In this document: positions 43,712-52,734 of the stretch, one piece after another | Position numbering within the stretch: position 1 is the first letter of the stretch | How the letters are laid out: each line of letters starts with the position of its first letter | DNA from: Peribacillus frigoritolerans_B | Lineage (GTDB): Bacteria; Bacillota; Bacilli; Bacillales; DSM-1321 | NCBI RefSeq assembly: GCF_044762665.1 | Contig: NZ_JBIWES010000001.1 | Location: forward strand, 124,001 to 188,000 | Direction of reading: 5' to 3' | Length of the DNA: 64,000 nucleotides | Translations under genes and position numbers: made by a program | Notes under the pieces: model-generated | The model's input: only the letters and a program-made list of their open reading frames with translations | The model's database searches: none | What the model was told of the DNA's origin: nothing

Positions 43712-43827
43712 CACCCCACTGCTTTCGCAGAGTAAAGTAACAAAAGTTATTCATTTAATAATTATATACTAAATTATTTAATTAGGGCATTTTTGGCCTA
43801 TTTATTGATCATTTATCTTTTTAAGAA

Positions 43828-43858
43828 ATCGGAAACCCTTATTCAAAGTGTTTCCGAT
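43828..43858 (-). promoter_or_regulatory. Hairpin upstream of ccpN
   Basis: ATCGGAAAC (43828-43836) pairs with GTTTCCGAT (43850-43858). Read on the minus strand it follows the glyS stop (43877) and is trailed by TTTCTTAAAAAG, so it is most likely the glyS terminator. Confidence 0.68.
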
Positions 43859-43876
43859 ACCCATACATCCCTTCGA

Positions 43877-45946
43877 TCATGTAAGGATGATTTTATTCAT
43901 GGCAGCAAAACCTGCAACCAAATCACTGATTTCCTTCATTAAGGATAAACGGTTGTTGCGGATCGCTTCATCTTCTGCCATGACCATTGTATTCTCGAAA
44001 TATGGCTCTATTTCCGATTGAAGCGAAACAAGCTGTTCAAACCGCTCATTCTCATCTTCAGATTCATTATAACGCTTTGCCACTTTTTGATATTTGACGT
44101 ATAACGCATTTTCTTGATCATTTTCAAAGGCACCAGGGTCGACTGTCACCTTATTGTCACATTTTACGGCAATGTTCATGACCCGGCTTAAAGCTTCCAT
44201 GCTTTCTTTAAAGCCTGCTTCGTCTTTTTTAGCATCCAATACATGTGCCCGTTCCACGATGGAGTGGATATAACCGATCTCATTGAGCAAAACTGCGTCA
44301 ATCAAATCGTAACGGATTTGCTGTTCTTGAAGCAGGTGTTTGACACGGGCTTTAAAGAATGTGAACATATCCGCTTTAACTTCTTCAAGATCACGTTTTA
44401 AGATGCCTTTTGATTCCAGTCCTTTAAGACCTAAAGTAATAAGCTCCTCTAATGAAATATTCCATTTCTTCTCAGCTAGAATTTGGACGACACCGCTCGC
44501 CTGCCTTCTTAATGCGTAAGGATCCTGGGAACCTGTCGGAATGACGCCAATAGCGAAGAATGAAGACAAAGTATCAATTTTTTCAGCTAAACTCACTACC
44601 GCTCCGATGACTGAAGGCGGTACATTATCATCCGCATGCCTTGGCATATAATGTTCATTGATAGCCGCGGCCACTTCTTTGGCCTCCCCTTTCAAGAGAG
44701 CATATTTTTCACCCATATACCCTTGCAATTCAGGGAATTCATAAACCATGTTACTTACCAAATCGAACTTGGCAATTGCCGCTGTACGAAGCGCCATTTC
44801 TTTTTCCGCCTTTAAATTCAAAGCATCCGCAAGGGCACCGGTCACTTCAGTTACCCGGGCAGTTTTCTCGGATAATGTACCGATTTCTTCATGATAAACG
44901 ATGCTGTCAAGCTTTTTCAAAGCATCCGAAATCTCTTTTTTCTGATCTTCTTTATAGAAAAATGCTGCATCCGATAAGCGGGCACGCAATACTTTTTCAT
45001 TACCTTTAGAAACCTTATCCAAATGGCGGTCATCGCCGTTACGCACGGTTACAAAGTAAGCAAGCAGGTTCCCGTCCTGATCTTTAACAGGGAAATAACG
45101 TTGATGTTCCTTCATTGATGTGATAAGTACCTCTGCAGGAAGCTCAAGGAATTCTTCTTCAAAATGTCCAAATAACACCGTTGGATACTCTACCAAATTA
45201 TTTACTTCTTCTAGCAGATCTTCATCGACAGGGATGATCCAGCCTTTCTCCTGTTCCAGCTCTTTAATCTGATCCAATATAACTTGCCGGCGCTTTTCTG
45301 GATCCGCCATTACATATTGTTCTTTCAGCGCATCTTCGTACCGTTCCGGCTGCTCGATGATGGCGCTGTCGCCCAAGAAACGGTGACCTTTTGTTTCACG
45401 GCCGGTTTCCACATCAGCAATGCTGAATGGCACTATTTCATTGCCGAATAAGGCAATCAGCCATTTAATCGGACGGACGAAGCGGAGCTCCTGATTGGCC
45501 CAGCGCATATTTTTCGGGAACGTCATGCCACTGATGATTTCAGCAAGCTCCGTTAAAAGCTGAACGGTCTGCTGTCCTTTTATGAATTTATTCACATGGA
45601 CATATTCCACACCCTTGAGTTCTTTAAAATAAATGTCCTCTGAAGTCATGCCTTGACCCCTGACGAATCCCAATGCAGCTTTAGACCAGTTGCCTTCGCT
45701 ATCCAAAGCGATTTTCTTGGCCGGACCTTTTGCTTCTTCTTCGATATCCTTTTGGGATTCTTCCACGTCCTTCACCAATACGGCCAAACGTCTTGGTGTG
45801 GAAAAAGCTTCAACCGTTCCGAATTCAATCGCTTTTTCCGTTAGCCATTGCTGCACTTTATCTGACAACTGTTTCATTGATGCTGTCACAAAACGGGCAG
45901 GCAGCTCTTCCAATCCAATCTCCAATAACAAATCACGCTTGCTCAT
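43877..45946 (-). CDS. glyS: Glycyl-tRNA synthetase beta subunit
   Basis: A 689-residue subunit of the bacterial alpha2-beta2 glycyl-tRNA synthetase; it binds and helps charge tRNA-Gly. It begins LLLEIGLEELPARFV and shows the HD-like and C-terminal DALR-type anticodon-binding region, with DPYALRRQASGVVQIL in the middle. Start ATG behind AAAGGGGAG. It overlaps the end of glyQ by 14 bases, giving coupled translation. Both genes sit behind a T-box leader. Confidence 0.96.
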   Translation of the reverse strand: MSKRDLLLEIGLEELPARFVTASMKQLSDKVQQWLTEKAIEFGTVEAFSTPRRLAVLVKDVEESQKDIEEEAKGPAKKIALDSEGNWSKAALGFVRGQGMTSEDIYFKELKGVEYVHVNKFIKGQQTVQLLTELAEIISGMTFPKNMRWANQELRFVRPIKWLIALFGNEIVPFSIADVETGRETKGHRFLGDSAIIEQPERYEDALKEQYVMADPEKRRQVILDQIKELEQEKGWIIPVDEDLLEEVNNLVEYPTVLFGHFEEEFLELPAEVLITSMKEHQRYFPVKDQDGNLLAYFVTVRNGDDRHLDKVSKGNEKVLRARLSDAAFFYKEDQKKEISDALKKLDSIVYHEEIGTLSEKTARVTEVTGALADALNLKAEKEMALRTAAIAKFDLVSNMVYEFPELQGYMGEKYALLKGEAKEVAAAINEHYMPRHADDNVPPSVIGAVVSLAEKIDTLSSFFAIGVIPTGSQDPYALRRQASGVVQILAEKKWNISLEELITLGLKGLESKGILKRDLEEVKADMFTFFKARVKHLLQEQQIRYDLIDAVLLNEIGYIHSIVERAHVLDAKKDEAGFKESMEALSRVMNIAVKCDNKVTVDPGAFENDQENALYVKYQKVAKRYNESEDENERFEQLVSLQSEIEPYFENTMVMAEDEAIRNNRLSLMKEISDLVAGFAAMNKIILT

Positions 45947-46829
45947 TTGTATTCTCCCCTTTCACTTTCAGGATCGGGAAGCCTAATTTTTCCCGCTCTT
46001 CATAGAAGGTTTTGGCAACCTTACGCGCTAAGTTACGGCACCGGGCTATATAACCCGTTCTTTCCGTCACCGAGATGGCACCTTTGGCATCCAAAAGGTT
46101 AAATGTATGTGAACATTTCAAAACATAATCATATGCAGGATGTACAAGTCCTTCTTCCATTTGGCGATGCGCTTCCTTTTCATACATCGTGAAAAGCTGA
46201 AACAGCATATCAAGGTCGGAGGTTTCGAACGTATATTTCGAATGTTCGTATTCCGGCTGACCGAATATATCCCGAACTGTGAATCCATCTGTCCATTCTA
46301 GGTCAAATACGTTTTCCTTATCTTGAATGTAAGAGGCGAGACGTTCGATCCCGTATGTAATTTCCACGGAAACCGGTTTACACTCAAGACCGCCCACTTG
46401 TTGGAAATAGGTAAATTGCGTGATTTCCATCCCATCAAGCCACACTTCCCAACCGAGACCGGCACACCCTAGTGATGGATTTTCCCAGTTGTCCTCCACA
46501 AAGCGAATATCATGCTCAAGCGGATTTATCCCTAAAGCGCGTAATGAATCCAAATATAACTCTTGGATATTGTCAGGTGACGGCTTCATGATCACTTGGA
46601 ACTGATGATGCTGATAAAGTCGATTAGGGTTCTCACCATAACGACCGTCAGCCGGACGGCGGGAAGGCTCTACGTAAGCGACGCTCCATGGCTCCGGTCC
46701 AATGGCTCTCAGGAACGTGTATGGGCTCATCGTTCCTGCCCCTTTCTCGACATCATAAGCATTCATCAATATGCACCCTTGTTCAGACCAATGCTTTTGT
46801 AACGTTAAAATCATATTTTGAATATTCAT
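45933..46829 (-). CDS. glyQ: Glycyl-tRNA synthetase alpha subunit
   Basis: A 298-residue class II synthetase subunit that carries the glycine activation site. Motifs seen: YVEPSRRPADGRYGENPNRL near residue 54, and EITQFTYFQQVGGLECKPV (motif 2 region), plus the start LTLQKHWSEQGC. Start ATG at 46829 behind GGAGGTG. The gene is transcribed from the T-box promoter at about 47120-47150. Confidence 0.97.
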   Translation of the reverse strand: MNIQNMILTLQKHWSEQGCILMNAYDVEKGAGTMSPYTFLRAIGPEPWSVAYVEPSRRPADGRYGENPNRLYQHHQFQVIMKPSPDNIQELYLDSLRALGINPLEHDIRFVEDNWENPSLGCAGLGWEVWLDGMEITQFTYFQQVGGLECKPVSVEITYGIERLASYIQDKENVFDLEWTDGFTVRDIFGQPEYEHSKYTFETSDLDMLFQLFTMYEKEAHRQMEEGLVHPAYDYVLKCSHTFNLLDAKGAISVTERTGYIARCRNLARKVAKTFYEEREKLGFPILKVKGENTNEQA

Positions 46830-46898
46830 CGTACACCTCCAGGTTATTTAAAACGGCTTTTTTAAGATTAAAGGTCGGAACTCATTACATTTTGGCAA

Positions 46899-47115
46899 AC
46901 AAAAAACTCCCGTCCCTATGCGAAATGCATAGGGACGAGAGTATACCCGCGGTTCCACCCTAATTGCCGTTTATTAAACGGCCTCTTTTCAAAGCAACAT
47001 GCTCCGGAACGCCCTTCCCTGTAAATCCATATCCCGGCTTCCACCGTCCCGGGTTCGCTTTTTATGGAGAATGACAGATACTCTTTTCCATCAACGCAAT
47101 CTTCTTATTTTGATG
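46899..47115 (-). ncRNA. T-box riboswitch leader for glyQS (glycine)
   Basis: On the minus strand the T-box core GGGTGGAACCGCGGG (46946-46961 area) precedes a strong terminator, ACTCTCGTCCCTATGC with GCATAGGGACGGGAGT (46906-46942), followed by a run of T. Upstream lie stem I sequences with CCGGGA and a GGC triplet in GGGCGTTCC that could be the glycine specifier codon. Uncharged tRNA-Gly would bind and favour antitermination. Downstream glyQ supports the glycine assignment; the specifier position is an inference. Confidence 0.9.
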
Positions 47116-47121
47116 ATTAGA

Positions 47122-47150
47122 ATTTTATACAAACTAGCATGGAATGTCAA
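47122..47150 (-). promoter_or_regulatory. Sigma-A promoter of the glyQS T-box leader
   Basis: On the minus strand TTGACA (47145-47150), 17 bases, then TAAAAT (47122-47127). A near-perfect promoter directly after the recO stop. Confidence 0.85.
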
Positions 47151-47161
47151 TAGGTCAGATC

Positions 47162-47914
47162 CTAAAACATATCTTTCATCGTATCAATCTGTTTCAGGAA
47201 CTTTTTTGATTTCAAATGCAGACCGGAATATTCCTCATAATATGCATCGATTATCTTCCGCAGTTCTTTTTTCGTTTCTGGCTTGACTGAAATGTTTCCG
47301 AGCCTTGATAAATCGAAATAATAAAAAATTCGGAGCAATTTGACGGCTGCAGGTGAAATTTTATAATGATAAGGGTCTTTCCCCAGACAGCGGTGACAGA
47401 TAAAGCCCGCTTCCCGAAGCGAGAAGGAGAATTCCCCTTCCGTTTCACCACATACAGCACACTGATTCAGCACTGGGTTAATCCCATTGACGGGCAGCAT
47501 CTTCATTTCAAAAATGAATTTCAAAACCTCTGCGTCATATTCCTCGTTTATGTAATGCAAGGTTTGCGAAAGCAATTCATACAAATATGGATTCGGTTTC
47601 TTATCATCGACGCTTTTATCAAGCAATTCAACAATATATGAAGCATAAGCAGTGGCAAAAAGATCCTCCCTTATGAAACGGAGTGAATCGACCATTTCGC
47701 CTTGCTGAAGACTGCCGAGTCCGGTTGATGTAGTTACAAGAAAATACCCGGAGCAAAAAAGCTGTGTGACGGCAGAAAGCCTGCTATTAGGCTTACTGGC
47801 TCCTCTAGCCATGACGCCAATTTTTCCTAGCTCACGGGTATATATAGTAATGATTTTGTTATTTTCTCCATATGCAGTACGCCTTATGACAATGCCCTCA
47901 CATTTTTGGAGCAT
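47162..47914 (-). CDS. recO: DNA repair protein RecO
   Basis: A 250-residue recombination mediator: N-terminal OB-fold (CEGIVIRRTAYGENNKIITI), a helical domain and a four-Cys zinc site (CAVCGETEG and CHRCLG). It loads RecA on SSB-coated DNA with RecR. Start ATG at 47914, with GGTGGTG upstream. Lies downstream of era and yqzL in the conserved order. Confidence 0.94.
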   Translation of the reverse strand: MLQKCEGIVIRRTAYGENNKIITIYTRELGKIGVMARGASKPNSRLSAVTQLFCSGYFLVTTSTGLGSLQQGEMVDSLRFIREDLFATAYASYIVELLDKSVDDKKPNPYLYELLSQTLHYINEEYDAEVLKFIFEMKMLPVNGINPVLNQCAVCGETEGEFSFSLREAGFICHRCLGKDPYHYKISPAAVKLLRIFYYFDLSRLGNISVKPETKKELRKIIDAYYEEYSGLHLKSKKFLKQIDTMKDMF

Positions 47915-47947
47915 ACCAAGACACCACCCATGCTCGCCAAGGCTAAC

Positions 47948-48091
47948 CTATGAAACAGGAAAATCAATTTCTGCTAGCTCATCATTCATTCCCAAGTGTC
48001 CTTCCTGTCTCTCGACTTCTATCTCCTTAAACAGCAAATAGGTGTCCACATTACCTGTTTCAGTGAATAATTCCCAGGTAAAATCCAACAT
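47948..48091 (-). CDS. yqzL: YqzL family protein, 47 residues
   Basis: A short gene below common length filters: MLDFTWELFTETGNVDTYLL at the start and DELAEIDFPVS at the end, the family pattern of YqzL. The function is unknown; the protein is soluble. Start ATG at 48091 with AAGGTGGGC upstream. It sits between era and recO, as in B. subtilis. Confidence 0.88.
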   Translation of the reverse strand: MLDFTWELFTETGNVDTYLLFKEIEVERQEGHLGMNDELAEIDFPVS

Positions 48092-48191
48092 TTAAAAGCC
48101 CACCTTTCATTTTTAACTAGCAATATTAATATCCGACCATATGATTAGCTTGACCGTTTTCCAAACTTTCATGATGCGTAAATTTTGTTAA

Positions 48192-49121
48192 TTAATACTC
48201 GCTCTCATTAAAACCATAATCGCGAAGCTGGCTTGCTTTGTTGCGCCAATCCTTCTGTACCTTCACCCACAGTTCCAAGAAAACTTTAGAGCCCAATAGG
48301 TTTTCGATATCCACCCTGGCACGGCTACCGACTTCTTTAAGCATTTTCCCTTGCTTTCCGATTACAATGCCTTTTTGTGAATCCCGTTCTACAACGATCG
48401 TCGCCATCACATTGATGGTGTCGCTGTTGTCCATTTTTTTAATTGAATCGATGACAACAGCCACTGAATGAGGAATTTCTTCCCGTGTCAGGTGCAGTAC
48501 CTTCTCGCGGACCAATTCGGAAATGATAAAACGTTCCGGGTGGTCGGTCACTTGGTCAGCTGGATAAAACTGGGGACCTTCAGGCAGATGCTCTTTGATT
48601 TGTTCAAGCAGTGTATCCACATTATTTCCTTCAAGCGCAGAAATCGGAACGACTGCCGCAAATGGGTAAAGCTGTTGGTATTTTTCAATGATCGGAAGTA
48701 AATCATCTGGATGCATCGCATCGATTTTGTTTACCACCAAGAAAACAGGCGTTTTTACGGATTGAAGTTTTTCGATGATAAACTCGTCACCGCGTCCGTA
48801 TCCTTCAGTCGCATTGATCATGAAGAGAATCAAATCGACTTCCTTCAATGTATTCGTTGCCACTTTCATCATGAAGTCACCAAGTTTATGCTTTGGTTTA
48901 TGAATGCCGGGTGTATCGATGAAAATCATTTGTGAATCGTTTTGCGTAAGTACACCCTGGACCTTATTTCTTGTAGTTTGCGGTTTATCGCTCATAATGG
49001 CGATTTTTTGACCGATGACCCGATTCAGAAATGTACTCTTTCCAACATTAGGTCGTCCAATAATTGAAATGAAACCTGATTTGTAATCTTTTACTTGTTT
49101 ATCGTCAAATAGTTTATCCAT
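48192..49121 (-). CDS. era: GTPase Era
   Basis: A 309-residue ribosome-assembly GTPase: G1 GRPNVGKST, G3 DTPG, G4 NKID, then a C-terminal KH domain (about 230-305) with the VIGKQGKMLKEVG loop that binds 16S rRNA. Start ATG at 49121 behind GGAGG. It overlaps the cdd stop by eight bases, forming an operon with cdd and dgkA, as in B. subtilis. Confidence 0.97.
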   Translation of the reverse strand: MDKLFDDKQVKDYKSGFISIIGRPNVGKSTFLNRVIGQKIAIMSDKPQTTRNKVQGVLTQNDSQMIFIDTPGIHKPKHKLGDFMMKVATNTLKEVDLILFMINATEGYGRGDEFIIEKLQSVKTPVFLVVNKIDAMHPDDLLPIIEKYQQLYPFAAVVPISALEGNNVDTLLEQIKEHLPEGPQFYPADQVTDHPERFIISELVREKVLHLTREEIPHSVAVVIDSIKKMDNSDTINVMATIVVERDSQKGIVIGKQGKMLKEVGSRARVDIENLLGSKVFLELWVKVQKDWRNKASQLRDYGFNESEY

Positions 49122-49512
49122 TTAAATCCTCCGGTGAAAAAGCTCCTGGAAGCAATTCCTGTACTGTTAGTTCTTTAATATCCCCATTTAAGTTGGTCAA
49201 AACGACCGGCATGTCCTTTTCGCACAGTTCTGAAATAACCTGCCTGCATGCCCCGCATGGAGAAACGGGACCATCGGTATCTGCCACGACTGCAAGTTTG
49301 GTGAATTTTTTATCGTTATGGGCATAAGCGCTGAATAAAGCTGTCCTTTCGGCGCAATTACACATGCTGTATGCAGCATTTTCTATATTACAACCATGAT
49401 AGACCTTTCCATCAGCGGTCAAAAGGGCTGCCCCCACTTTAAATTTGGAGTAAGGCACATATGCTTTATCCCTTGCTTTTTTAGCTTCCTCAATCAATTC
49501 TTTTGTATTCAA
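49114..49512 (-). CDS. cdd: Cytidine deaminase
   Basis: A 132-residue zinc deaminase that turns cytidine to uridine. The zinc motifs are CNIENAAYSMCNCAERTALF with the catalytic Glu in CAERTA (HAE-type, here CAE) and PCGACRQV. Start is TTG at 49512, seven bases after AAAGGAAG, giving the family length; the longer frame lacks a ribosome site. Overlaps era. Confidence 0.95.
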   Translation of the reverse strand: MNTKELIEEAKKARDKAYVPYSKFKVGAALLTADGKVYHGCNIENAAYSMCNCAERTALFSAYAHNDKKFTKLAVVADTDGPVSPCGACRQVISELCEKDMPVVLTNLNGDIKELTVQELLPGAFSPEDLNG

Positions 49513-49551
49513 TTCACATCTTCCTTTCAAATTGAGTACCATTTCGGCAAC

Positions 49552-49929
49552 CTACAGGCCAAACTTAGGCAAAAAGATAATCAATCCAACTATTATAGAA
49601 AATATAGCATATATGAATACAGCTCCGGCTGCAATATCTTTTGCCTGCTTGGCAAGCGGATGGATTTGATCCGTTACCAGGTCCACTACCCTTTCGATCG
49701 CAGAATTAACGAGCTCCAACGTAATCGTACCGGCTATGGCCGCCAAAATGAAAAGCCACTCCATCCCATTCAATGAGAAGTGCCAACCAAAGAATACGAC
49801 GATTGCCGTTAACGCGAAATGAATCTTGATATTGCGTTCAGTCCGAACAGCTTCCAAAATTCCCTGACAGGCAAAAGAGAAACTTTTTAATAAAGGATAC
49901 CTTTTTTTACCCTTCTCTTGAAAGTCCAT
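49552..49929 (-). CDS. dgkA: Undecaprenol/diacylglycerol kinase DgkA
   Basis: A 125-residue membrane kinase with three to four transmembrane helices and the family motif ELVNSAIERVVDLV. In Gram-positives it phosphorylates undecaprenol, feeding cell-wall carriers. The start ATG at 49929 overlaps the end of ybeY by 23 bases and has a weak ribosome site (GGAAG), implying coupling. Conserved order ybeY-dgkA-cdd-era. Confidence 0.93.
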   Translation of the reverse strand: MDFQEKGKKRYPLLKSFSFACQGILEAVRTERNIKIHFALTAIVVFFGWHFSLNGMEWLFILAAIAGTITLELVNSAIERVVDLVTDQIHPLAKQAKDIAAGAVFIYAIFSIIVGLIIFLPKFGL

Positions 49930-50383
49930 ATTCTTCCAAGATCTCCTTTTGTTTTGTGAACATCACTTTTTCATCTTCTTCATTCATGTGGTCGAATCCC
50001 AATAAATGAAGAAAACCATGCAGCGCTAAAAATCCAAGTTCCCGTTCAAATGAATGACCATATTCTTCAGCCTGCTCTTTCGTGCGTTCAATGGAAATGA
50101 TGATATCCCCTAACATGCGGGGCATTTCCGCTCCGACAATTTCCACTTCGTCTTCGCCCATTTCTTCAAGCGCAAAGGAAATTACATCTGTAGCTGAATC
50201 TTTATGACGATATTCTTTATTGATTTCCTGAATCCTATCATTGTCTACAAATGTGACAGACAGCTCGGTGTCTTTTTCAATGTTTTCTTTTCTTGCCGCA
50301 AATTGCAGAATGCTTTCAACAAGCTGCTGAGCTTCCTCCGTTACTTCATTCGTTTCATCCATTAAATCGATAGCTAAAATCAT
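49907..50383 (-). CDS. ybeY: rRNA maturation endoribonuclease YbeY
   Basis: A 158-residue zinc protein with the metal motif HGFLHLLGFDH (three His). It takes part in 16S rRNA 3' end maturation and ribosome quality control. Start ATG at 50383, overlapping the pgpH stop by four bases (ATGA). B. subtilis name yqfG. Confidence 0.95.
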   Translation of the reverse strand: MILAIDLMDETNEVTEEAQQLVESILQFAARKENIEKDTELSVTFVDNDRIQEINKEYRHKDSATDVISFALEEMGEDEVEIVGAEMPRMLGDIIISIERTKEQAEEYGHSFERELGFLALHGFLHLLGFDHMNEEDEKVMFTKQKEILEEYGLSREG

Positions 50384-52545
50384 TCTTTCACCTTCTGTCC
50401 TAATTTATCCGGCTCCGGATATTCAATCCTGGAGTGGAAGATACCATTCAGCGATTCACATAAGGAATGCTTCACGATACTCAATTCTCTCATAGTGATG
50501 TCACATTCATCAAATTGACCATCAGAAATCCTGTCCTGAATGATGAAACTTACCAGCTCTTCAATCTTCTCCGGAGTTGGGTGCTTCATCGATCTCACTG
50601 CAGCTTCCACACTATCCGCTATGCCGATGACGGCTACTTCCTTCATTATCGCCCTCGGCCCTGGATATCGGTAGGCCGCTTCGAGTGTGGACTCATCCTG
50701 TTTTTTTGCCTTATGGTAGAAAAATTTCAATAATGTGGTTCCATGATGCTGCTCTGCAATATCCACAATCTCTTTCGGGAATTTGTGACTGCGCAGCATA
50801 TCCCCGCCATCTACGGCATGGGCAATGATGATATCCCTGCTCGTTTCCGGCTGCAGCCGATCATGCGGGTTCTCTTCACTCATCTGATTTTCGATGAAGA
50901 AGTGCGGCCGTTTCGTTTTACCGATATCATGGTAATAACTGCCGACCCTTGCCAGCAATCCATTCGAGCCGATGGCTTCACAAGCGGATTCCGCCAAATT
51001 GGCGACCATTACACTATGATGATATGTCCCCGGAGCCTCAATCAAGATCCTCCGCAATAGCGGATGATTGGGATTCGCGAGCTCGATAAGCTTAATCGAT
51101 GATAAAATCCCGAAACCAGCCTCGAAAAACGGTAGCAGTCCCATAGTCAAAACGGCTGAACCCACTCCAGAACCCATGGCAGCAGCAGCATAATATAGGT
51201 ACTCCATTCTAGTATAATGGCTGTCCATAATAAAGATGAGCGAAAAAACGAATGCCATATTGATTAAAGACAATAGCAGCCCCGCTACCAGCACCTTTGA
51301 TTTGAAATTGGGCCTGGATAGAATGATGATTGCCGTCAATCCCCCGAAAATGATATACAGCCCCATCGAGAAATCCAGATTTCCAGGGGTATCACCATTA
51401 AATATAATCGTACCATACGAACCTAACAATATGATCATTGCTACCGCTAACTTATCATTCAATAATATCTTGATGAGCATCGCCGCCATGGCACCCGGGA
51501 AAATGTATTCCAGGTTCGAGTTTTTCAGGTCTGCCAGAATGCTGACCGTTTTCATGGTAGCCATTGAAAGGATAAAGACAAGACTGAAGATCAATAACTG
51601 ATTGTACTTGTTATCCTTTTTGGAAATGGAATAGTAGAAATAGTAATAAAAAGCGGCAAAAGTCAGGAATATGAATAACAGCAGGCCGATATACGGGTAT
51701 ATGGTAGACTCCGTATTCAAGAAGCCTGCCAGTTCAAGCTGCCTATATACATCCCTGTCCACTAATTGATTTTCTTCAACGATGATCTGACCTTGAAGGA
51801 TCCTGATTGGCTCCACGCTTTCAACCGCTTTCCTTCGCTGTTCCTCGGTTTTGTCCTTATCGAAAAATACATTCTGGATGATTGCCGTACGCGCAAGGGA
51901 AGTAGAGGCTTTTTTCATTTCGCCGCTAATGCTCATATAACCCAATTCCTCTACTACCTTTTTCTTGGCATTTTCGACGTCACTTGCAGCGATTCGGGAG
52001 CTCATCACATTATTCACTGCCGTAATGGTTGAATCCTTCGCTATTTTCAACTCATCTTCATCCGCCTGCACTAATGCTAGGAAAACGGATTCCTCGATAT
52101 TTTTATTCACTTCATCGGTCAATTTTTCTTTTAGTATGGAAACTTTTTGAGCATCCGTCTTTACGGTCTCTTTTTTATCCTCATCCTCTTTATGATCTTC
52201 ATCGGTGTCCGTTTCTTTATTCACCTCAATTGCTGAATCGAAAATGGATGAAATCAGATCGACTTTATTTTTGGCATATTCTTTTTTTAAAGAATAAACA
52301 TCCGCAACCTGTTTTGAAATCTCTTCTTTTTCCTGTTCCGTCTTATAGGTATCTTCCACAGTCTTGGTTGAACGGATTGTTTGTTCAGCAGGCTTAAAAA
52401 GCTCTACCTGTACCCTTTCCGGCTTAACATTGGAGAACATCAAACCATACGCAAACAAACCAAGAATGATGAACAAAAGCACTTGAAAAAAGCGATGGAC
52501 CAACAGCCCTTTTATTTGAGTGAAAAATTTCTGGATACGATTCAA
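50380..52545 (-). CDS. pgpH: 7TM-HD cyclic-di-AMP phosphodiesterase PgpH
   Basis: A 721-residue membrane protein: an N-terminal extracytoplasmic 7TMR-HDED domain (about 45-280), seven transmembrane helices (about 285-480) and a C-terminal HD phosphohydrolase domain with SYYHDIGKTKRPHFF. It degrades cyclic di-AMP. Start is TTG at 52545 behind AGGAGG. Overlaps ybeY by four bases, and follows a terminator after phoH, so it starts a separate transcript with ybeY. Confidence 0.94.
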   Translation of the reverse strand: MNRIQKFFTQIKGLLVHRFFQVLLFIILGLFAYGLMFSNVKPERVQVELFKPAEQTIRSTKTVEDTYKTEQEKEEISKQVADVYSLKKEYAKNKVDLISSIFDSAIEVNKETDTDEDHKEDEDKKETVKTDAQKVSILKEKLTDEVNKNIEESVFLALVQADEDELKIAKDSTITAVNNVMSSRIAASDVENAKKKVVEELGYMSISGEMKKASTSLARTAIIQNVFFDKDKTEEQRRKAVESVEPIRILQGQIIVEENQLVDRDVYRQLELAGFLNTESTIYPYIGLLLFIFLTFAAFYYYFYYSISKKDNKYNQLLIFSLVFILSMATMKTVSILADLKNSNLEYIFPGAMAAMLIKILLNDKLAVAMIILLGSYGTIIFNGDTPGNLDFSMGLYIIFGGLTAIIILSRPNFKSKVLVAGLLLSLINMAFVFSLIFIMDSHYTRMEYLYYAAAAMGSGVGSAVLTMGLLPFFEAGFGILSSIKLIELANPNHPLLRRILIEAPGTYHHSVMVANLAESACEAIGSNGLLARVGSYYHDIGKTKRPHFFIENQMSEENPHDRLQPETSRDIIIAHAVDGGDMLRSHKFPKEIVDIAEQHHGTTLLKFFYHKAKKQDESTLEAAYRYPGPRAIMKEVAVIGIADSVEAAVRSMKHPTPEKIEELVSFIIQDRISDGQFDECDITMRELSIVKHSLCESLNGIFHSRIEYPEPDKLGQKVKE

Positions 52546-52702
52546 GGAAGGTCCTCCTAAAAAAATGATGTTTATTATTCTAGATATGTAAAATCATAAC
52601 AGTTTTCATATGAATTTTCACCTTCGTATTGATAAATGTAAAGGTTCTGTCATTTCCTATCCACTTTTTCACCATAAAGTTTGTTATTTAGACACATCAC
52701 GA

Positions 52703-52731
52703 AAAATCCGCCGATTGAAATGGCGGATTTT
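52703..52731 (-). terminator. Terminator of phoH
   Basis: AAAATCCGCC pairs with GGCGGATTTT (52703-52712 with 52722-52731). It lies just after the phoH stop and before pgpH. Confidence 0.88.
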
Positions 52732-52734
52732 TTC

